Source of the DNA: Schistosoma haematobium
Lineage: Eukaryota; Platyhelminthes; Trematoda; Strigeidida; Schistosomatidae
Direction of reading: 5' to 3'
Assembly (NCBI RefSeq): GCF_000699445.3
Contig: NC_067195.1
Coordinates: 88,836,569-88,900,568 of the forward strand
Length of the DNA stretch: 64,000 bases
Made by a program: the position numbers and the translations under genes. A model generated the notes under the pieces. That model did no database searches. It saw only the letters and a list, made by a program, of their open reading frames with translations, and was not told where the DNA came from. This document shows, in pieces, positions 11,521 to 24,093 of the stretch; the first letter of the stretch is position 1, and every line of letters starts with the position of its first letter.

Positions 11521-13497
11521 TTGATTGATCACGAGGCGGTGATCAATGTCATGTATGTCATAATACCAGCGGACAAAGGACGCACCACAGTAATCATGGA
11601 CAAAGAAGAATACGTCAAAAAAGCCGAAGAACTAGTGGAAGATAAGAGCACATACAAACTGAGGGATACAAATGCCGTCAAAAAATTAGACAACCAAATC
11701 TGAAAGACCTTAAACAAGCTAGTCAAAGCAGGAGAAATAACAAAACAAGAACAATGGAGAATGAAATCCAACGGACCAGTACTTCCTCGATTCTATGGCA
11801 GACCCAAAATACACAAACCAAACATCCCACTACGTCCAATTGTAGCACTCCCTGGAACACCAACGTACAATTTGTCAAAAGAAATTTCAAGAATACTGAG
11901 ACATTTAGTAGATTCAGCCAACCACTCAATCAAATCCCCTACACAATTCCTGGACCAAATTAAGGACATCCAAATCAACAACGACGAACTGATGATATTC
12001 TTCGACGTGACAGCACTATTCACCTCAATTGAACCAAGATTAGCAAAAGAAACTATATCCCTGCTGCTCAACAACGACACAAACCTCGCTAAATACACGA
12101 AGCTTCAAATTCAAAGTCTACAGGAACTCATCAATTTATGCCTAACAACATACTTTCAATTCAACAGCAAAATCTACGAACAAACGAAAGGGACACCAAT
12201 GGGATCACCAATATCATGACTGATCGCAGAGGCAGTGATGCGAAGACTAGAAGCCGCTATATTACCAGTGATCAAACCAAAAATTTGGATTCGCTATTTA
12301 GACGACACCTTCGTCATCGCCAAAAAGAATGAACTAGAAAACACTTACAACCTGATCAACAACGTCTTCGATGACATCAAGTTCACCATGGAACAGGAGT
12401 CAAACAACCAACTAGCATTCTTGGATATATTGATCACTAGAACCGACACAGGAAAACTGGAAACTCAAGTATATAGGAAACCAACCCATACGGATCAAAC
12501 TCTCAACTACAATAGCAACTACCCCAGAGCGCACAAAATCAACTGCGTACACAATTTGTTCAACAGGGCGAGGACACACTGCAGCACACTGGCAGCACGA
12601 AGAAATGAAGAGAAATACCTAAAGGATGTATTTCAGGAGAACGGCTACCCCATCAACTTCATCAAAAAATACCAACCGCACGCAGCATTAGAACTCAAGT
12701 CAAGCACAAAAATCAACAAAAGGATCACCCTACCATATATACAAGGAATATCAGAAACCGCGACGAGACTGCTGAAAACTTTCGGGATAGGTGTGGCACA
12801 CAAACCGACAAAATCACTACAATCAATCTTATGCAAACCAAAAGATGAAATAACAAAGGAAAACAAATCAAACATCATCTACAAAATAAATTGTGTCAAC
12901 TGCGAAAAACACTACATCGGACAAAGCGGACGCCCCCTCCACATACGCCTACATGAACATCAATTAGCAGTCAAACGCCATGATATCTCTTCACTTATAT
13001 CAATACACGTGGACAACTGCGGACACTCATTCGATTGGAAAAATGTGGAAATCTTAGACAGAGGAAACTCCAAAAACACCAGAGAATTTTTAGAAGCCTG
13101 GCACTCAGGTCAATCAGCAATCAACAAACATATTGAAATCAATCCTATTTATCAACCAATCAGAAAAATCATGCACAAACATAAGAACAAAAATCAAAAC
13201 ATTGGGAGACACAACCAAAACAAAGAAGTAAACAACGACAAATTTAAGGTCAATAAGAACCAATCAACGTCGAGGTGCACAGAACAAGCTTTGAGACACA
13301 TATGGAGTAATTCAAACACTTCACTTCTATCTGAAGTTTGTGCTGATGATCATGTCGTTCAGAAGAACGATGAAAGCTCCACGACCAAACCATCCAGCTC
13401 AGAGAACAAATCTCCACCAAAAAAATATTATCTATACTTGGTGACCAGAGTAAGTTATTGCAGGACGTTCCATCTAATATTAATGTTCGAAAATTGA
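11521..13497 (+). pseudogene. PLE-B polymerase: RT plus GIY-YIG endonuclease
   Basis: One frame runs 659 codons, broken only by two TGA codons at 11701-11703 and 12217-12219; the second follows the GTPMGSPIS block directly. In order: the PADKGRTTVIMD block (about residues 18-29), FYGRPKIHKP (RT motif 1), RPIVALPGTPTY, FFDVTALFTSI with the motif A aspartate, GTPMGSPIS (motif B), and IRYLDDTFVI with the YLDD catalytic box at 12295-12306. From 12879 follows the GIY-YIG nuclease: YKINCVNC, HYIGQSGRPL, R and EH residues, and LEAWHSG with the likely catalytic glutamate. The frame then reads through the right inverted repeat and stops in PLE-A sequence at 13497. No N-terminal NLS-type block is seen before 11521, so the N terminus may be short or truncated. 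Two nonsense codons make it inactive as it stands. Confidence 0.85.
13190..13418 (-). repeat. PLE-B right terminal inverted repeat
   Basis: Inverse of 11096-11318, ending AGAACAAATCTCCACC next to the target duplication. The polymerase frame stays open across it, so the last 70 or so residues are encoded by the repeat. Confidence 0.85.
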
Positions 13498-14760
13498 AAT
13501 CCAAAGTCAAGTCCAATCTACTAAAGCTTCATAAAATGAATATCATAATTTGCCAAGACTTTCCGAATCTGTTCTTTCGAATTTATATGGACTGCCTAAA
13601 ATTCATAAACCTAATAATCTATTAAGACCAATTTTGTCTATGCATCGTTCTCCTACATATGAGCTACCTAAATTGTTAAACCCAATTCATAATAAATTAT
13701 GTAAGTTTTGATCTTCTGGAGGACATTAATATTAAAGATAAGATTTTGCATTCCTTTGATGTAAACTTTCTTTTTACTAATGTGCCGTTAACTAAGACTG
13801 TCGATTTCTCGTATCACTATATATCTACAAATTTTCCACTTTTTTCCTATTCGGTCATCCTTTTTGAAAGAATTACTTTTATTATATACCGTACATGTTC
13901 AGTTCATGTTTGAAGGCGAATATTTTGGACAAGTTGATGGTGTTGCTATGGGTAGCCCTTTGGGACATCTCTTAACTGATGTATTTATGTCATATGTTGA
14001 AAATATGACGAGTAAACTCATTAGTGAAGCAACTTTGTATAGAAGATACATGGAGGATATACTAGTTATTTGTGATCAAGGTTTTGAGGTTTCCCAGTTC
14101 TCAGATAAACTCAATGAGGTTCAAAACAATATCGTAATGACTTATGAAGCAGAAAATAATGGCCAATTGCCCTTTTTAGACATACTTTTGAGCCAAAGAG
14201 AGGATGGTACTATAAGATGATCAGCTTGTAGGAAAACAACTTCGATGGGGCAGCACTTAAATTTCCATAGTTTCTGTCCATTGCAATACAAGCAAGGCCT
14301 GATTAAATGTCTCTTTAAGAGGACTCAAAGAATTTGCACTACGGATAGGGTTGAAAAAGATAAAAAGTTGCTGACTGACACATTAATATCAAATGGTTAT
14401 CCAGTAAAGTTTATTAATAGGTGCGAAAGTCAGTTAACGTCAAGACCTCTCGTTTATTCGGTTTCAAAGATAAAAGTGTATATCTATCTACTATATAGAG
14501 GTGAATTAAATAGTATAGGTTTAAGACAGAGATTGAAAGCAGCCATCGAGAAAACCCATTATGCTGCTCAATTGGTTGTAATTAAAAAGTCTAAGCCCAT
14601 GATTCCAAATAGACCTAGACAATGCACAAATGATTACGTCACATCCCATTGTATTTACGAATTTACATCTTTGTGTAAACACACATACATAGAGAGGAGT
14701 AATCGAACAATGCAATCAAGGGTCACTGAACAAGAATTGTTATTCCCTTGGATTCACCTA
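13432..14760 (+). pseudogene. PLE-A: RT and GIY-YIG part, downstream of the PLE-B insertion
   Basis: Continuation of the element started at 10548. Several frames are needed: LYGLPKIHKPNNLLRPIL (RT motif 1 area, about 13585-13630), FDVNFLFTNVPL (motif A, near 13758), then 13864-14220 with GVAMGSPLG (motif B) and YRRYMEDILVI. The catalytic box reads YMED (14047-14058), so the first of the two aspartates is replaced by glutamate. After a stop at 14220 the thumb block CPLQYKQGLIKCLFKRT and NGYPVKFINR follow, then a GIY-YIG domain that is cut off after HTYIERSNRT. It is a dead copy of the lineage also seen at 24600-25320. Confidence 0.8.
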
Positions 14761-14767
14761 TTAGAAT

Positions 14768-15165
14768 TAATATAATATCCACAAAACTCCTCTCTGATTA
14801 TGATCATCAAACGCTCACTAGTGACGGTTTCCAAGAGGTATTTCCTGAAGTTCTAGTGAGAAGCAGTGACCAGTGGAGTTCAACCGGGTCATTTGTGAGA
14901 TAGTAACTCACCGACGACAATGGTGGATGTGTCGCTCGATTTCGTGGCTTAGTTGAAGTCAGACATTGACACCATTGGATACAGGTCGGCTCAGTGGTCT
15001 AGAGGTTAAGCGTTCGTTCACGTGATTGATAAGTCCTGGGTTCAAATCTCGCGGGGTGGTATTGTGGATGCGCACTTCTGCAAAGTCCTACAATAGGAAG
15101 AGACGACCTTCCAGTGCTTCCAGGTTTTCCAGCTCCAAATGACTCATAGATTCGACTATTAAAAT
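14768..15165 (+). repeat. tRNA-related SINE, Sm-alpha type, long form
   Basis: Includes a 5' extension (CTCACTAGTGACGG through CAGTGGAGTTCAACC, 14815-14884) ahead of the tRNA-like head (A-box-like region near 14990-15010, GGTTCAAATCTCG near 15039-15051). A tail fragment (ATATCCACAAAACTCC) also precedes the unit at 14776-14791. Confidence 0.75.
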
Positions 15166-15197
15166 AAGATTTTAGATTCCTAATTTTAATATTATTC

Positions 15198-15632
15198 TGG
15201 TGCAGTTTTGTTCTCTGAGCTGGACGGTTTGGTCGTGGAGCTTTCATCGTTCTTCTAAATGACATCATCAGCACAAACTTCAAATAGAATTGAAGTGTTC
15301 GAATTTCTCCATATGCATTTCACAGCTTGTTCTGTACACCTCAATACTGATTAGTTCTTGTTAACCTTAAACTTATCATTGTTTTCTTCCAAACAAAACA
15401 AAGAAGTAAACAATAATAGGTCTAAAGTTAACAAGAACCAATAAACATCGAAAACTACATGACAAACTATGAGCCATATATGGAGAAATTCGAACACTTC
15501 ACTTCTATTTGAAGTTTGTGTTAATGATGTCATTTAGAAGAACGATGAAAGCTCCACGACCAAACCATCCAGCTCAGAGAACAAAACTCCATCAAAAATC
15601 ATCCACCTGAGCTACAAATCTTCTCCACCATC
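15198..15632 (-). mobile_element. Penelope-derived hairpin element, copy 2, with target duplication
   Basis: A 435-bp element made only of two inverted PLE-B-type terminal repeats. It is flanked by TTAATATTATTC on both sides (15186-15197 and 15633-15644), a 12-bp target duplication. The centre (CTTCCAAACAAAACAAAGAAG) matches that of copy 1, so this is a reproducible structure and not a random rearrangement. It has no ORF and would need proteins supplied by a full PLE. Confidence 0.85.
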
Positions 15633-15644
15633 TTAATATTATTC

Positions 15645-16010
15645 ATCTATATAATCTTACATAACTATTATGAATAATTGACTTGTTAATAAGAATACCT
15701 TTTCCAATTCTCTTATCAAAACATTATGCCAATCATTGAATTGCATGTTTTTTTTGAATTATTCACAAATAGTTATTTTAAATGGTGTGATTATTGTAAC
15801 CCTTTTTTGTTCGTTTCATTAATTAATTACCCAATTCTTGTGAAATAAGCCCATTTAATTGGTATTATACCATTATTCTTTTAAAAGAAACATTAATGTA
15901 GAATTATAATGAAAAACTAATTGAAAATAGAAAAGTGATATTTTATTCATTAAGTTTCTAAATGGGAAATTTAACTTCACTTTAAAGTAGACGAATTTCT
16001 AATTAATATC
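15645..16010. other. Unassigned AT-rich spacer
   Basis: No gene or repeat recognised. Confidence 0.35.
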
Positions 16011-16346
16011 AAATGGGTTTTGTGGATATTATAGTAATTTCGATGGTTAAGATCATGAGTCAGTTGAAGCTAGACCACCATGGAAAGCCTGGAAGCACTG
16101 GATGACCGTTTAGTCCTATTTTGGGACTCCTCAGCAGTGTGCATCCACGACCCCGCCCCCTGCGAGATTCGAACCCAGGACCTATTGGTTTCGCGCGGGG
16201 GAACCTAACCACTAGACCACTGAGCCGGCCGGTATCCAGCGGTGTTAACGTCTAAGTTCAACTAATCCACCGATTTGCTACACCGTCCACCATTGCCACC
16301 GGTGAGTTACTACCTCACAACAGACCCCGTTGAGCTCCACTGGCAA
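16011..16346 (-). repeat. tRNA-related SINE, Sm-alpha type
   Basis: Minus-strand unit from the tail (GTGGATATTATAGTAATTTC) to the 5' region (CCCGTTGAGCTCCACTGG). The inverse B box GATTCGAACCCAGG lies at about 16163-16176 and the inverse A box near 16208-16228. It is one of the better conserved copies. Confidence 0.8.
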
Positions 16347-16629
16347 ATACACAAAGAATGAGCGACCTATGCTCTTCCACGAGGAGTAACAGGTGTAAGT
16401 AAGCAAGTATATCTCTATATTGACTATCATAACATAAAACTTAAAATTATTATTCCTTTTAAGCATGACATGAATTAGTAAATTTAAGACATAAGAAATA
16501 TCCAGCCTCATTTGACAATAATAAACAACTTAACCATTTGATAAATAAATTCGGTATTTTTTGTTTGTTACACTTTACACTATTTAAATTATGCATGAAA
16601 ATTTCAACTTAAGAAATACTAATTACAAT
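16347..16629. other. Unassigned spacer
   Basis: Nothing recognisable beyond AT-rich sequence. Confidence 0.3.
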
Positions 16630-16790
16630 AGTTGAAATCATGAGTCAACTGAATCTAGACCACTGTGGAAAACCTGGAAGTATTAGACAGCGGTTAAGTC
16701 CTAGTATGGGACTCCAGGTGGTCTAAGTTCAATTGAAGTCAACTATTAAATTACTATAATATGCATAAAAACCCTTCTCTAATTAACATC
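16630..16790. repeat. SINE 3' palindrome
   Basis: A minus-orientation SINE 3' part (GAAATCATGAGTCAACTGAA, 16635-16655) is joined through a short middle to a plus-orientation part (CCAGGTGGTCTAAGTTCAAT) with the usual tail at 16755-16780. The tRNA-like head is absent. Confidence 0.65.
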
Positions 16791-17109
16791 ATTATTGATT
16801 GTAAATCTAAGATAAATGTTTTTGGAAGCACCTCTTTTTTATCAAATTCACCTGATATATTTGAATGTATAGTGTTTGTTGTGACTTTATCTCCGGCTTT
16901 TATCACGTGACGTTCGACCGGTATGGGTAGTCTAGCGTCCTTATTGGCCCTATGTCCACCTAGCCCGTCCACTTGAGTCCAGAACACCAAATATCGGCTT
17001 CCACCATGCGAATCGAATCATTTATTTCAGACATACTGGGTTTATATATCAACTAAACAGATTGCAATGTAGCATAAAATAGGAAATAACATTCATACAC
17101 AATAAAGCC
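16791..17109. other. Unassigned block, possibly repeat-derived
   Basis: The minus strand is open from 16990 to 16754, but part of that lies in the SINE. The middle (16895-16985) is less AT-rich than its surroundings. I do not recognise the protein and consider a repeat origin more likely than a gene. Confidence 0.3.
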
Positions 17110-17425
17110 AAAAAGTGACTGTGAACATATATGCATCGGTACAAGTTGCTATACCTCATTAGTACAACAAGATGATTATTAAATGCATAGAAGTAATCAC
17201 TTCAATGGTAGTAATATATAAAAGAAAGATTACATATTAGAATATAGTACAGGAAGAAATAATTAGTTGGTAGAAAGAAATATATGAAGCAATTTTAATC
17301 TCATAGTTTAAGGGAAGACAAAGAATGTATACACCTACGCCATTGTGATTGATTCTGAACCATGTCACCCAGAGTTTCCAACCATTGGTTACGATAGTCA
17401 CACGGACCCCAACCAAGTAGTCTGA
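17110..17425 (-). repeat. RTE-2 3' UTR, minus strand
   Basis: Reverse complement of the 3' part of the copy at 1486-2537: CAGACTACTTGGTTGGGGTC, TGGGTGACATGGTTCAGAAT and CCTGTACTATATTCTAATATG segments appear in the same order. Coding sequence is missing, so this is a short 5'-truncated insertion. Confidence 0.7.
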
Positions 17426-17435
17426 ATAATGTAAT

Positions 17436-18256
17436 ATTATTTACTTTTACTTTTACTTACGCCTGTTACTCCCAATCGAGCATAGGCCGCCGACCAGCAT
17501 CCGACAACACACTATGTCCTGGGCCTTCTTTTCTAGTTCCATCCAATTCTTGTTCATTTCTCTCATGTCTATCTCCATTTCCCGGAGTAATGTGTTCTTT
17601 GGTCTTCCTCTTCTCCTTTAGCCTTAAGGATTCCATGTGAGGGCTTGTCTTGTGATGCAGTTGGGTGCTTTCCTCAATGTGTGTCCTATCCACTTACAGC
17701 GCCTCTTCCTGATTTCTTCCTCCACTGGGATCTGGTTTGTTCTCCTCCACAGTAGGTTGTTATTAATAGTGTCTGGCCAACGGATCCGAAGTATTTTGCG
17801 TAGACAACTGTTAATAAACACCTGTATATTCTGGATGATGGCTTTCGTTGTTCTCCAGGTTTATGCCCCGTACAGTAGAACTGTCTTGACATTTGCATTG
17901 AAAATCCTGACTTTGGTGTTGGTTGACAGTTGCTTTGAGTTCCAGATGTTCTTCACTTGTAAATATACTGCTCTTGCTTTACCGATCCGCGCTTTCACAT
18001 CTGCATCAGATCCACCGTGTTCATCAATGATGCTGCTCAAATATCTAAAGGTTTTTACATCTTCCAAATCTTCTCCGTCAATTGTGATTGGGTTGGTGCA
18101 TTCTGTGTTGTATCGGAGAACCTTGCTTTTCCCTTTGTGTATATTGAGACCTATTGCTGCTGAGGCTGCTGCTACACTGTTCGTCTTCTCCTGCATTTGT
18201 TGTTGCGTTTGGGATAGAAGGGCCAGATCATCTGCGAAGTCTAGATCGTTCAGTTA
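17436..18256 (-). pseudogene. SR2-type RTE retrotransposon 3' half
   Basis: Minus strand: starting at 18256 the frame shows [14 protein letters not shown], with the FADD catalytic box of the RT (near 18224-18235), then QMQEKTNSVAAASAAIGLN, IHKGKSKVLRYNT, DVKTFRYL and [14 protein letters not shown]. After a frame break the [29 protein letters not shown] and LTWNP blocks follow to the 3' tail (TTACTTTTACTTTTACTTAC on plus, 17444-17461). The block order fits the schistosome SR2 family of RTE elements. It is 5' truncated and frameshifted. It pairs head-to-head with the plus copy at 18750-19690. Confidence 0.85.
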
Positions 18257-18749
18257 CATCCTAGATGTCCATTGTATCCCGTTATAAATGCTGAATTTTA
18301 AAATCTTAACAACCTATAAATAATCTTTACACTTTACAAGCCTTACAACTGACACTAGAAATCTGAAAGAAACATGAAACAGTGCTAGATTTATGACTGG
18401 TCATTCTTAACTATCTAACTGTTGAAGAAAGGCGATATTATTAAAGATGCCAGCTATCCATGAAGAAAACATTGTTCTCATTACCTCCTATTACATTTGA
18501 TAGTACCAATTCTTTATCAAACTTTAAATCTTTTGCTTTGGACCTTAAAGCTATCCAACTGAACGGTTTGACAGGACCTCAAACAATAAGCATTACAAAC
18601 AAAATAACTTTACTGAATCATCACAATGGATAACCTTATTAACTGCATTAAGGTAGTTGCTATTCGCTGTTAACACTAGAAGGCAAACATGCTATGTTGT
18701 AATTTCAATCCATCTGAAGATTGTTAAATTAGCGAGTTTTATTTGCACG
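18257..18749. other. Spacer between two head-to-head RTE copies
   Basis: No gene, promoter or SINE recognised. Confidence 0.35.
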
Positions 18750-19690
<941 letters not shown>

Positions 19691-20934
19691 TTGCATGATG
19701 TGCTGGCAAGGTTCTAACTATGGCATTCATAAGTGTAGAATGAAAGGTGTGACAATTATTACTTATGATTTTTAAATTACTATAGTACCATTATTCACTA
19801 TTTTCTTCTCTAAAGAGGTTTAACGTTCTAGTAATTCACTACATATATATTTGTGATAATTCTTGAATGTAATTTCATGCTGATCTACTTTTCCGTTTAT
19901 TCATTAATATAGTTTAGAATGATTAAAGTACAAAACAGAAGATCCATAAAAATATATCCACCTATGATGATTTGGATTGTATTTCTCAGTTATATAGTCA
20001 ATGTAGAAAGCTCTACAACAAAGAAACTTTTTGGACATGCTAAATTGGATGGCAATTATCAGATTAATGATCATAATAGTAAGTAAAAAACAAAAAAAAA
20101 GTAATAGTAACACTGAATATTCCCGCTTTGTTCAATCATTCCACTATTAATAATAAATTTTAAAATGTGTTTTACACGAGGAACAATAGCTTAGTTCCTT
20201 GATTTTCAACCAAACAAAGTCGCCACTTCTAACGCCATTGGATCTAGTTCAATTTCAATAGCTTTCGCAGTAAAATGCAGCTTCATACTAAGTACTTAAA
20301 CTCTCGATCAGTAAACAGGCTAAATATCTAAAAAGCGTATGAGGGGAGTTTACAAACATTTCACTAACAATTACAAAATCAGATGTAAACAGTAAAATTT
20401 TTACAAAACGGATAACGATCAAAAACTTATCTATCATAGTTCACTTTGTCCCTCTTTAACCATATAACATTTATTATTAGTAGTAGTATTAATACAAATG
20501 ACGCAGTCGTATCGAATTCATTAAATCTATATATATGCGCTTAGTGATCAGCATTCTACTTAAAATACACCGGTTAGAATTAATAAGCCTAATACATCTA
20601 CCGAAGAGTAAATGTATCGGCTTTGTTGGATCTGCAGCTTTGTTGTTTATACCTAACAATCACAAACAACTACAACCCCTTGATTTTAGTGCTTATACTC
20701 TCAAACGGAAACCAGTGTAATTCCCATAATCCAAAGTAGGAACACAAAAAACTGATGCAATGAAGATTTATTGACTCTCTAAAAACACATCCCAAAATCA
20801 TCTCAACATTAGACCAAAATACAATCATTTAAATATTAATTTCTAAATGCACTTTATAATGACACATATAATAGGAGGGAAGTACATAGAGTTATTTTCA
20901 AAACGTGCACAGAAAATACAGTCTGCTAGAAATA
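19691..20934. other. Gene-free AT-rich region
   Basis: No exon with convincing splice sites or motifs. A short open frame at 20535-20720 has no recognisable content and AT-rich codons, so I do not call it a gene. No repeat family seen. Confidence 0.5.
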
Positions 20935-21300
20935 TAATTTCAATGGTTAAGATCATAAGTCAAGTGAAGCTAGACCACCATGGAAAACCTGAAAGCACTG
21001 GACGGCCGTTTCGTCCTATTATGAGACTCCTCAGCAATACACATCCACGACATCGCTCACTGCGAAATTCGAATACAGGACCTACTGGTTTCGCGCGCGA
21101 GCACTTAACCACTAGACCATTAAGCTGGCCGGCACCCAACGGTGTTAATGTCTAACTTCAACTAATTCACGAAATTGAGCGACACATCCACCATTGTCTT
21201 CAGTCAGTTACAATCTCACAACAGACCTGGTTGAACTCCACTGGTCACTACTTCTCACTAGAACTCCAGAATATACCTAGTGAAGCCAGTCACTAGTGAG
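20935..21300 (-). repeat. tRNA-related SINE, Sm-alpha type, long form
   Basis: Minus unit running from tail (TTTCAATGGTTAAGATCATA) through the inverse B box (near 21067-21080) and inverse A box (near 21105-21128) to the 5' extension ending GCCAGTCACTAGTGAGC at 21300. Confidence 0.8.
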
Positions 21301-21304
21301 CATA

Positions 21305-21460
21305 TGTTGGTTAATATCATTAGGGGTTTTTGTGGATATTACATTAATTTCAATGGTTAAGATCATGAGTCAGCTGAAGCTAGACCACCATGGAAAACCT
21401 GGAAGCACTGAACTCACGATCTTAACCATTGAAATTACTATAATATCTACAAAACCCATC
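21305..21460. repeat. SINE 3' palindrome
   Basis: The minus tail ATTTCAATGGTTAAGATCAT (about 21349-21368) is mirrored by ATGATCTTAACC-like sequence ACGATCTTAACCATTGAAAT (21417-21436) after a central GGAAAACCTGGAAGCACTGA. It directly abuts the SINE at 20935-21300, making a tandem of one full unit and one folded half unit. Confidence 0.75.
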
Positions 21461-23285
21461 TGAGAGAAATATAATTGTCGAACTGAAATATAGTACACAC
21501 TTGTCAAACGAAACGAAGTTTATACTAAATTAATACAAGAACTATCGACCTTAAAACGTAACACTAAACGAAGTTCACATCTAGAACCCTGAATTAATAC
21601 CAAAAAATATTGGCCTAAGTAATGCGACCTTTTTGCTTCATCATATCAGTATATAACTGGCCAAAAGTTATAGATATCAAAGGCAGAAGATCAGTAAGGA
21701 ATTAGGAAAATTACTTCATATGATCACTTGATTAAAGTCATTAAAAATCATTTACTGAGTTGATGAAACTTAATCGTTATCATTTACTTAAATCTAGACC
21801 TTTAAAATGAGCGGGTAGAGACTATTTAAAACATATCGTTCAACAAAGCTCCACTTAGCAATCCTATGAAGTTTAAAAGACTTTTATGGTACCGCCTTGT
21901 ATTTACAGAAGAAAAGCTGCTAATAAACGTTCGAAAGATCTAAACATTTTGGAGACTTAAAATGATATCAAACAAAGAACATGAAATTTTTCCAAATAAT
22001 AAATCTCCTTACGATAATGAAGTTACATTTATACAATGCTAGATGATTGAAACAGTGCCGTCTAGCAGTTCAGGTGGTATCTGAAAAATACCTTGTCTAA
22101 ATCCCTTAGAAACTCGTTTTACTTTGTAGTGTGACGTCTTGTCGCGATTGACTATGATCACCACTACAGGAAGACTACGTGCCAGTTAACCGATAAGATC
22201 CTCCGTAGACCAAATATCAGAAGACAGTTGATGGCTGTAGTCGAGATGTATGTGTTGGCGATCTCGTGATATCGAAAGAATACCGAGATCGTGCCAAGTT
22301 ACAAGTGTGGTTACTGAGCGTAACCGAATTCTTGCAAGGTCACAACCAACGGAAGGAAGAATGGAAGAATAATGGATGTCTTTAGTACAGTTAAACAATC
22401 ACTGGTACAATTTGTTATAATAATAATTGTTTCCATTAAACCAATCGCATTCTCTTGATACAAAGCAGGTCACTACAACTTTAACCTCACTTATCATTTT
22501 CATGTGATTATTTATATAATCATGTAACCAATAAGTAATTACAACATCATGAGAAATGTTAACATGAAATGATTAGTCGATTTGATAAGATGTAATTAAA
22601 TGTGTAGGGTTAATACTAGGTTAAAACAGAATTGAAATAAATACTATTTGGGAAAGTCAAGCAAGAATAGAGTACCGATAACGTAATAAGTTATTGTACG
22701 GTTATCTTCGAATGAATTAGTTTCTCACAACAACAAAAAAGCTGGCAGTAAACTGTCAGTAAAAGTGTATCTAGCATAATAATAGTTATAATGATGAAAC
22801 TCCATAACCACGTATGGGATCGTATAGTTTCACTTGAGTAACACACTATGCATTGAGGTTACTGATGCTAACTTTTTGTTCAAATTGAGCTGGATGAATA
22901 AGTATTCAAACCTGAAGCTCAATAGTTGTGTATTTCCATAACCCCACCACTGCTCCACCTACAGATTTATATATCATTAATCTTCTTTATGATTATCAAC
23001 CTCATATCAACTGGGTGTACTTCTTTTCATTTATCCGGTTCTAAAGCGAAAATTCCACCATTATTTTTGAGAAACACATTTAACACATGTTAAAAGTACA
23101 ATTTGTTCATCATAGAAGAGTTTCTGTTTGATCGTACAGTAGAATAGTGTTCATATACCACTAGTTATCTTGTGGTATTTGGGTGCTAGTTTAGTTTGTT
23201 TTTGTTTTTTTTTTTTTTGGAAACTAATGAACATTATAAAGATGCCCTTAATGATAATGTCTATTTATGAAAATCGACCCATTAG
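21461..23285. other. Likely intronic or intergenic, upstream of host exon
   Basis: No conserved exon found. A minus-strand open frame at 22398-22186 is unrecognised. A T-rich tract at 23200-23219 precedes the exon at 23286, though the acceptor itself is ATTAG. Confidence 0.4.
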
Positions 23286-23621
23286 AACAAATATTCCTAT
23301 TTATTTCGTCTAGATCTATTATCTGGATTTTTGTATTCAAAAGAGCTTGCCGTAAACGACCTATTCGATGTATTAGATGAGTTAAAAAATTATGTAACAC
23401 GTTATGATCATCAAATTGTCTGTGCTGGTATGGAACCAAAAAGTGAAATGTGTAAAATTGTAATCCATCAATTGGCATTAAAATATTTTGAAGCTGCATT
23501 AAATACATCAGATACAGGGTTTAAATCTTATATTTGGAGACAAATTCATAATGATGAACTATATGGAGTAATGCTTATTTTAGATCCTAAACAAGGTAAT
23601 GAACAAGATGAAATGCATCAG
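23286..23621 (+). CDS. Internal exon of unrecognised host gene
   Basis: 336 bp, exactly 112 codons, open throughout, bounded by an AG acceptor (CCCATTAG) and a CAG|GTTAGT donor, phase 0 at the end. The product is hydrophilic and helix-rich, with LFDVLDELKNYVTRYDHQI at residues 24-42, an acidic GNEQDEMHQ at the end and no membrane segment. I do not recognise the family. It joins in phase to the exon at 27445-27684. The next upstream exon was not found. A real gene is supported by exon-like borders, balanced codon use and the matching phase, in contrast with the decayed elements around it. Confidence 0.7.
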
Positions 23622-23715
23622 GTTAGTGTAAAACAAATTTTGAATGCTTTTATAACAATAATTTAATACATATAAACACAACGATATATGAGATCATATT
23701 CTATTCTGTATTGCT

Positions 23716-24084
23716 TTTGGTGGAGTTTTGTTCTCTGAGGTGGATGGTGGAGCTTTCATCGTTCTTCTGAACGACATCATCAGCACAAACTTCAGATAAA
23801 AGTGAAGTGTTCGAATTTCTCCATATGTGTTTCACAGCTTGTTCTGTGCACCTCGATGTTGATCGGTTCTTACTGACCTTAAATTTGTCATTGTTTACTT
23901 CTTTCTTTTGGTTGTGTCTCCCATTGGTTTGAATTTTGTCCTTATATTTGAAGTTTTTATCTGAAGTTTGTGCTGATGATATCGTTCAGAAGAACGATGA
24001 AAGCTCCACGACCAAACCATCCAGCTCAGAGAACAAAACTGTATCAAAATCATCCACCTGAGCTACAAATCTTCTCCACTATTA
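23716..24084 (-). mobile_element. Penelope-derived hairpin element, copy 3, in host intron
   Basis: Two inverted PLE-B-type terminal repeats, the left about 215 bp, the right shorter, in the first 100 bases of the intron after 23621. Flanks share TGTATTGCT (23707-23715 and 24085-24093); with one mismatch the duplication extends to 13 bp. The 40-base unique end (CACCTGAGCTACAAATCTTC) is on the right, as in the other hairpins. Confidence 0.8.
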
Positions 24085-24093
24085 TGTATTGCT

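Larger units (their letters stand above)
11056..13418 (+). mobile_element. PLE-B: Penelope-like element inserted in PLE-A
   Basis: A 2363-bp insertion bounded by the perfect 13-bp duplication AAAAAAATATTAT (11043-11055 and 13419-13431). It carries terminal inverted repeats of about 220 bp and one long reading frame for RT plus GIY-YIG endonuclease. A further 40 bases (GAGATGGTGGAGAAGATTTG onward, 11056-11095) are present only at the left end. Since it splits PLE-A, PLE-B is the younger of the two. The good preservation of its frame agrees with that. Confidence 0.88.

Noticed and set aside
17637..18287. Plus-strand frame of 216 codons
   Set aside because: Antisense to the minus-strand SR2-type RT at 17436-18256, which has the recognisable motifs.
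20535..20720. Plus-strand frame of 61 codons
   Set aside because: Chance-length frame in AT-rich DNA with no motif or exon-like borders.
22186..22398. Minus-strand frame of 70 codons
   Set aside because: Codon use looks less AT-rich than its surroundings, but I cannot link it to a family or to the exon at 23286 on the other strand.
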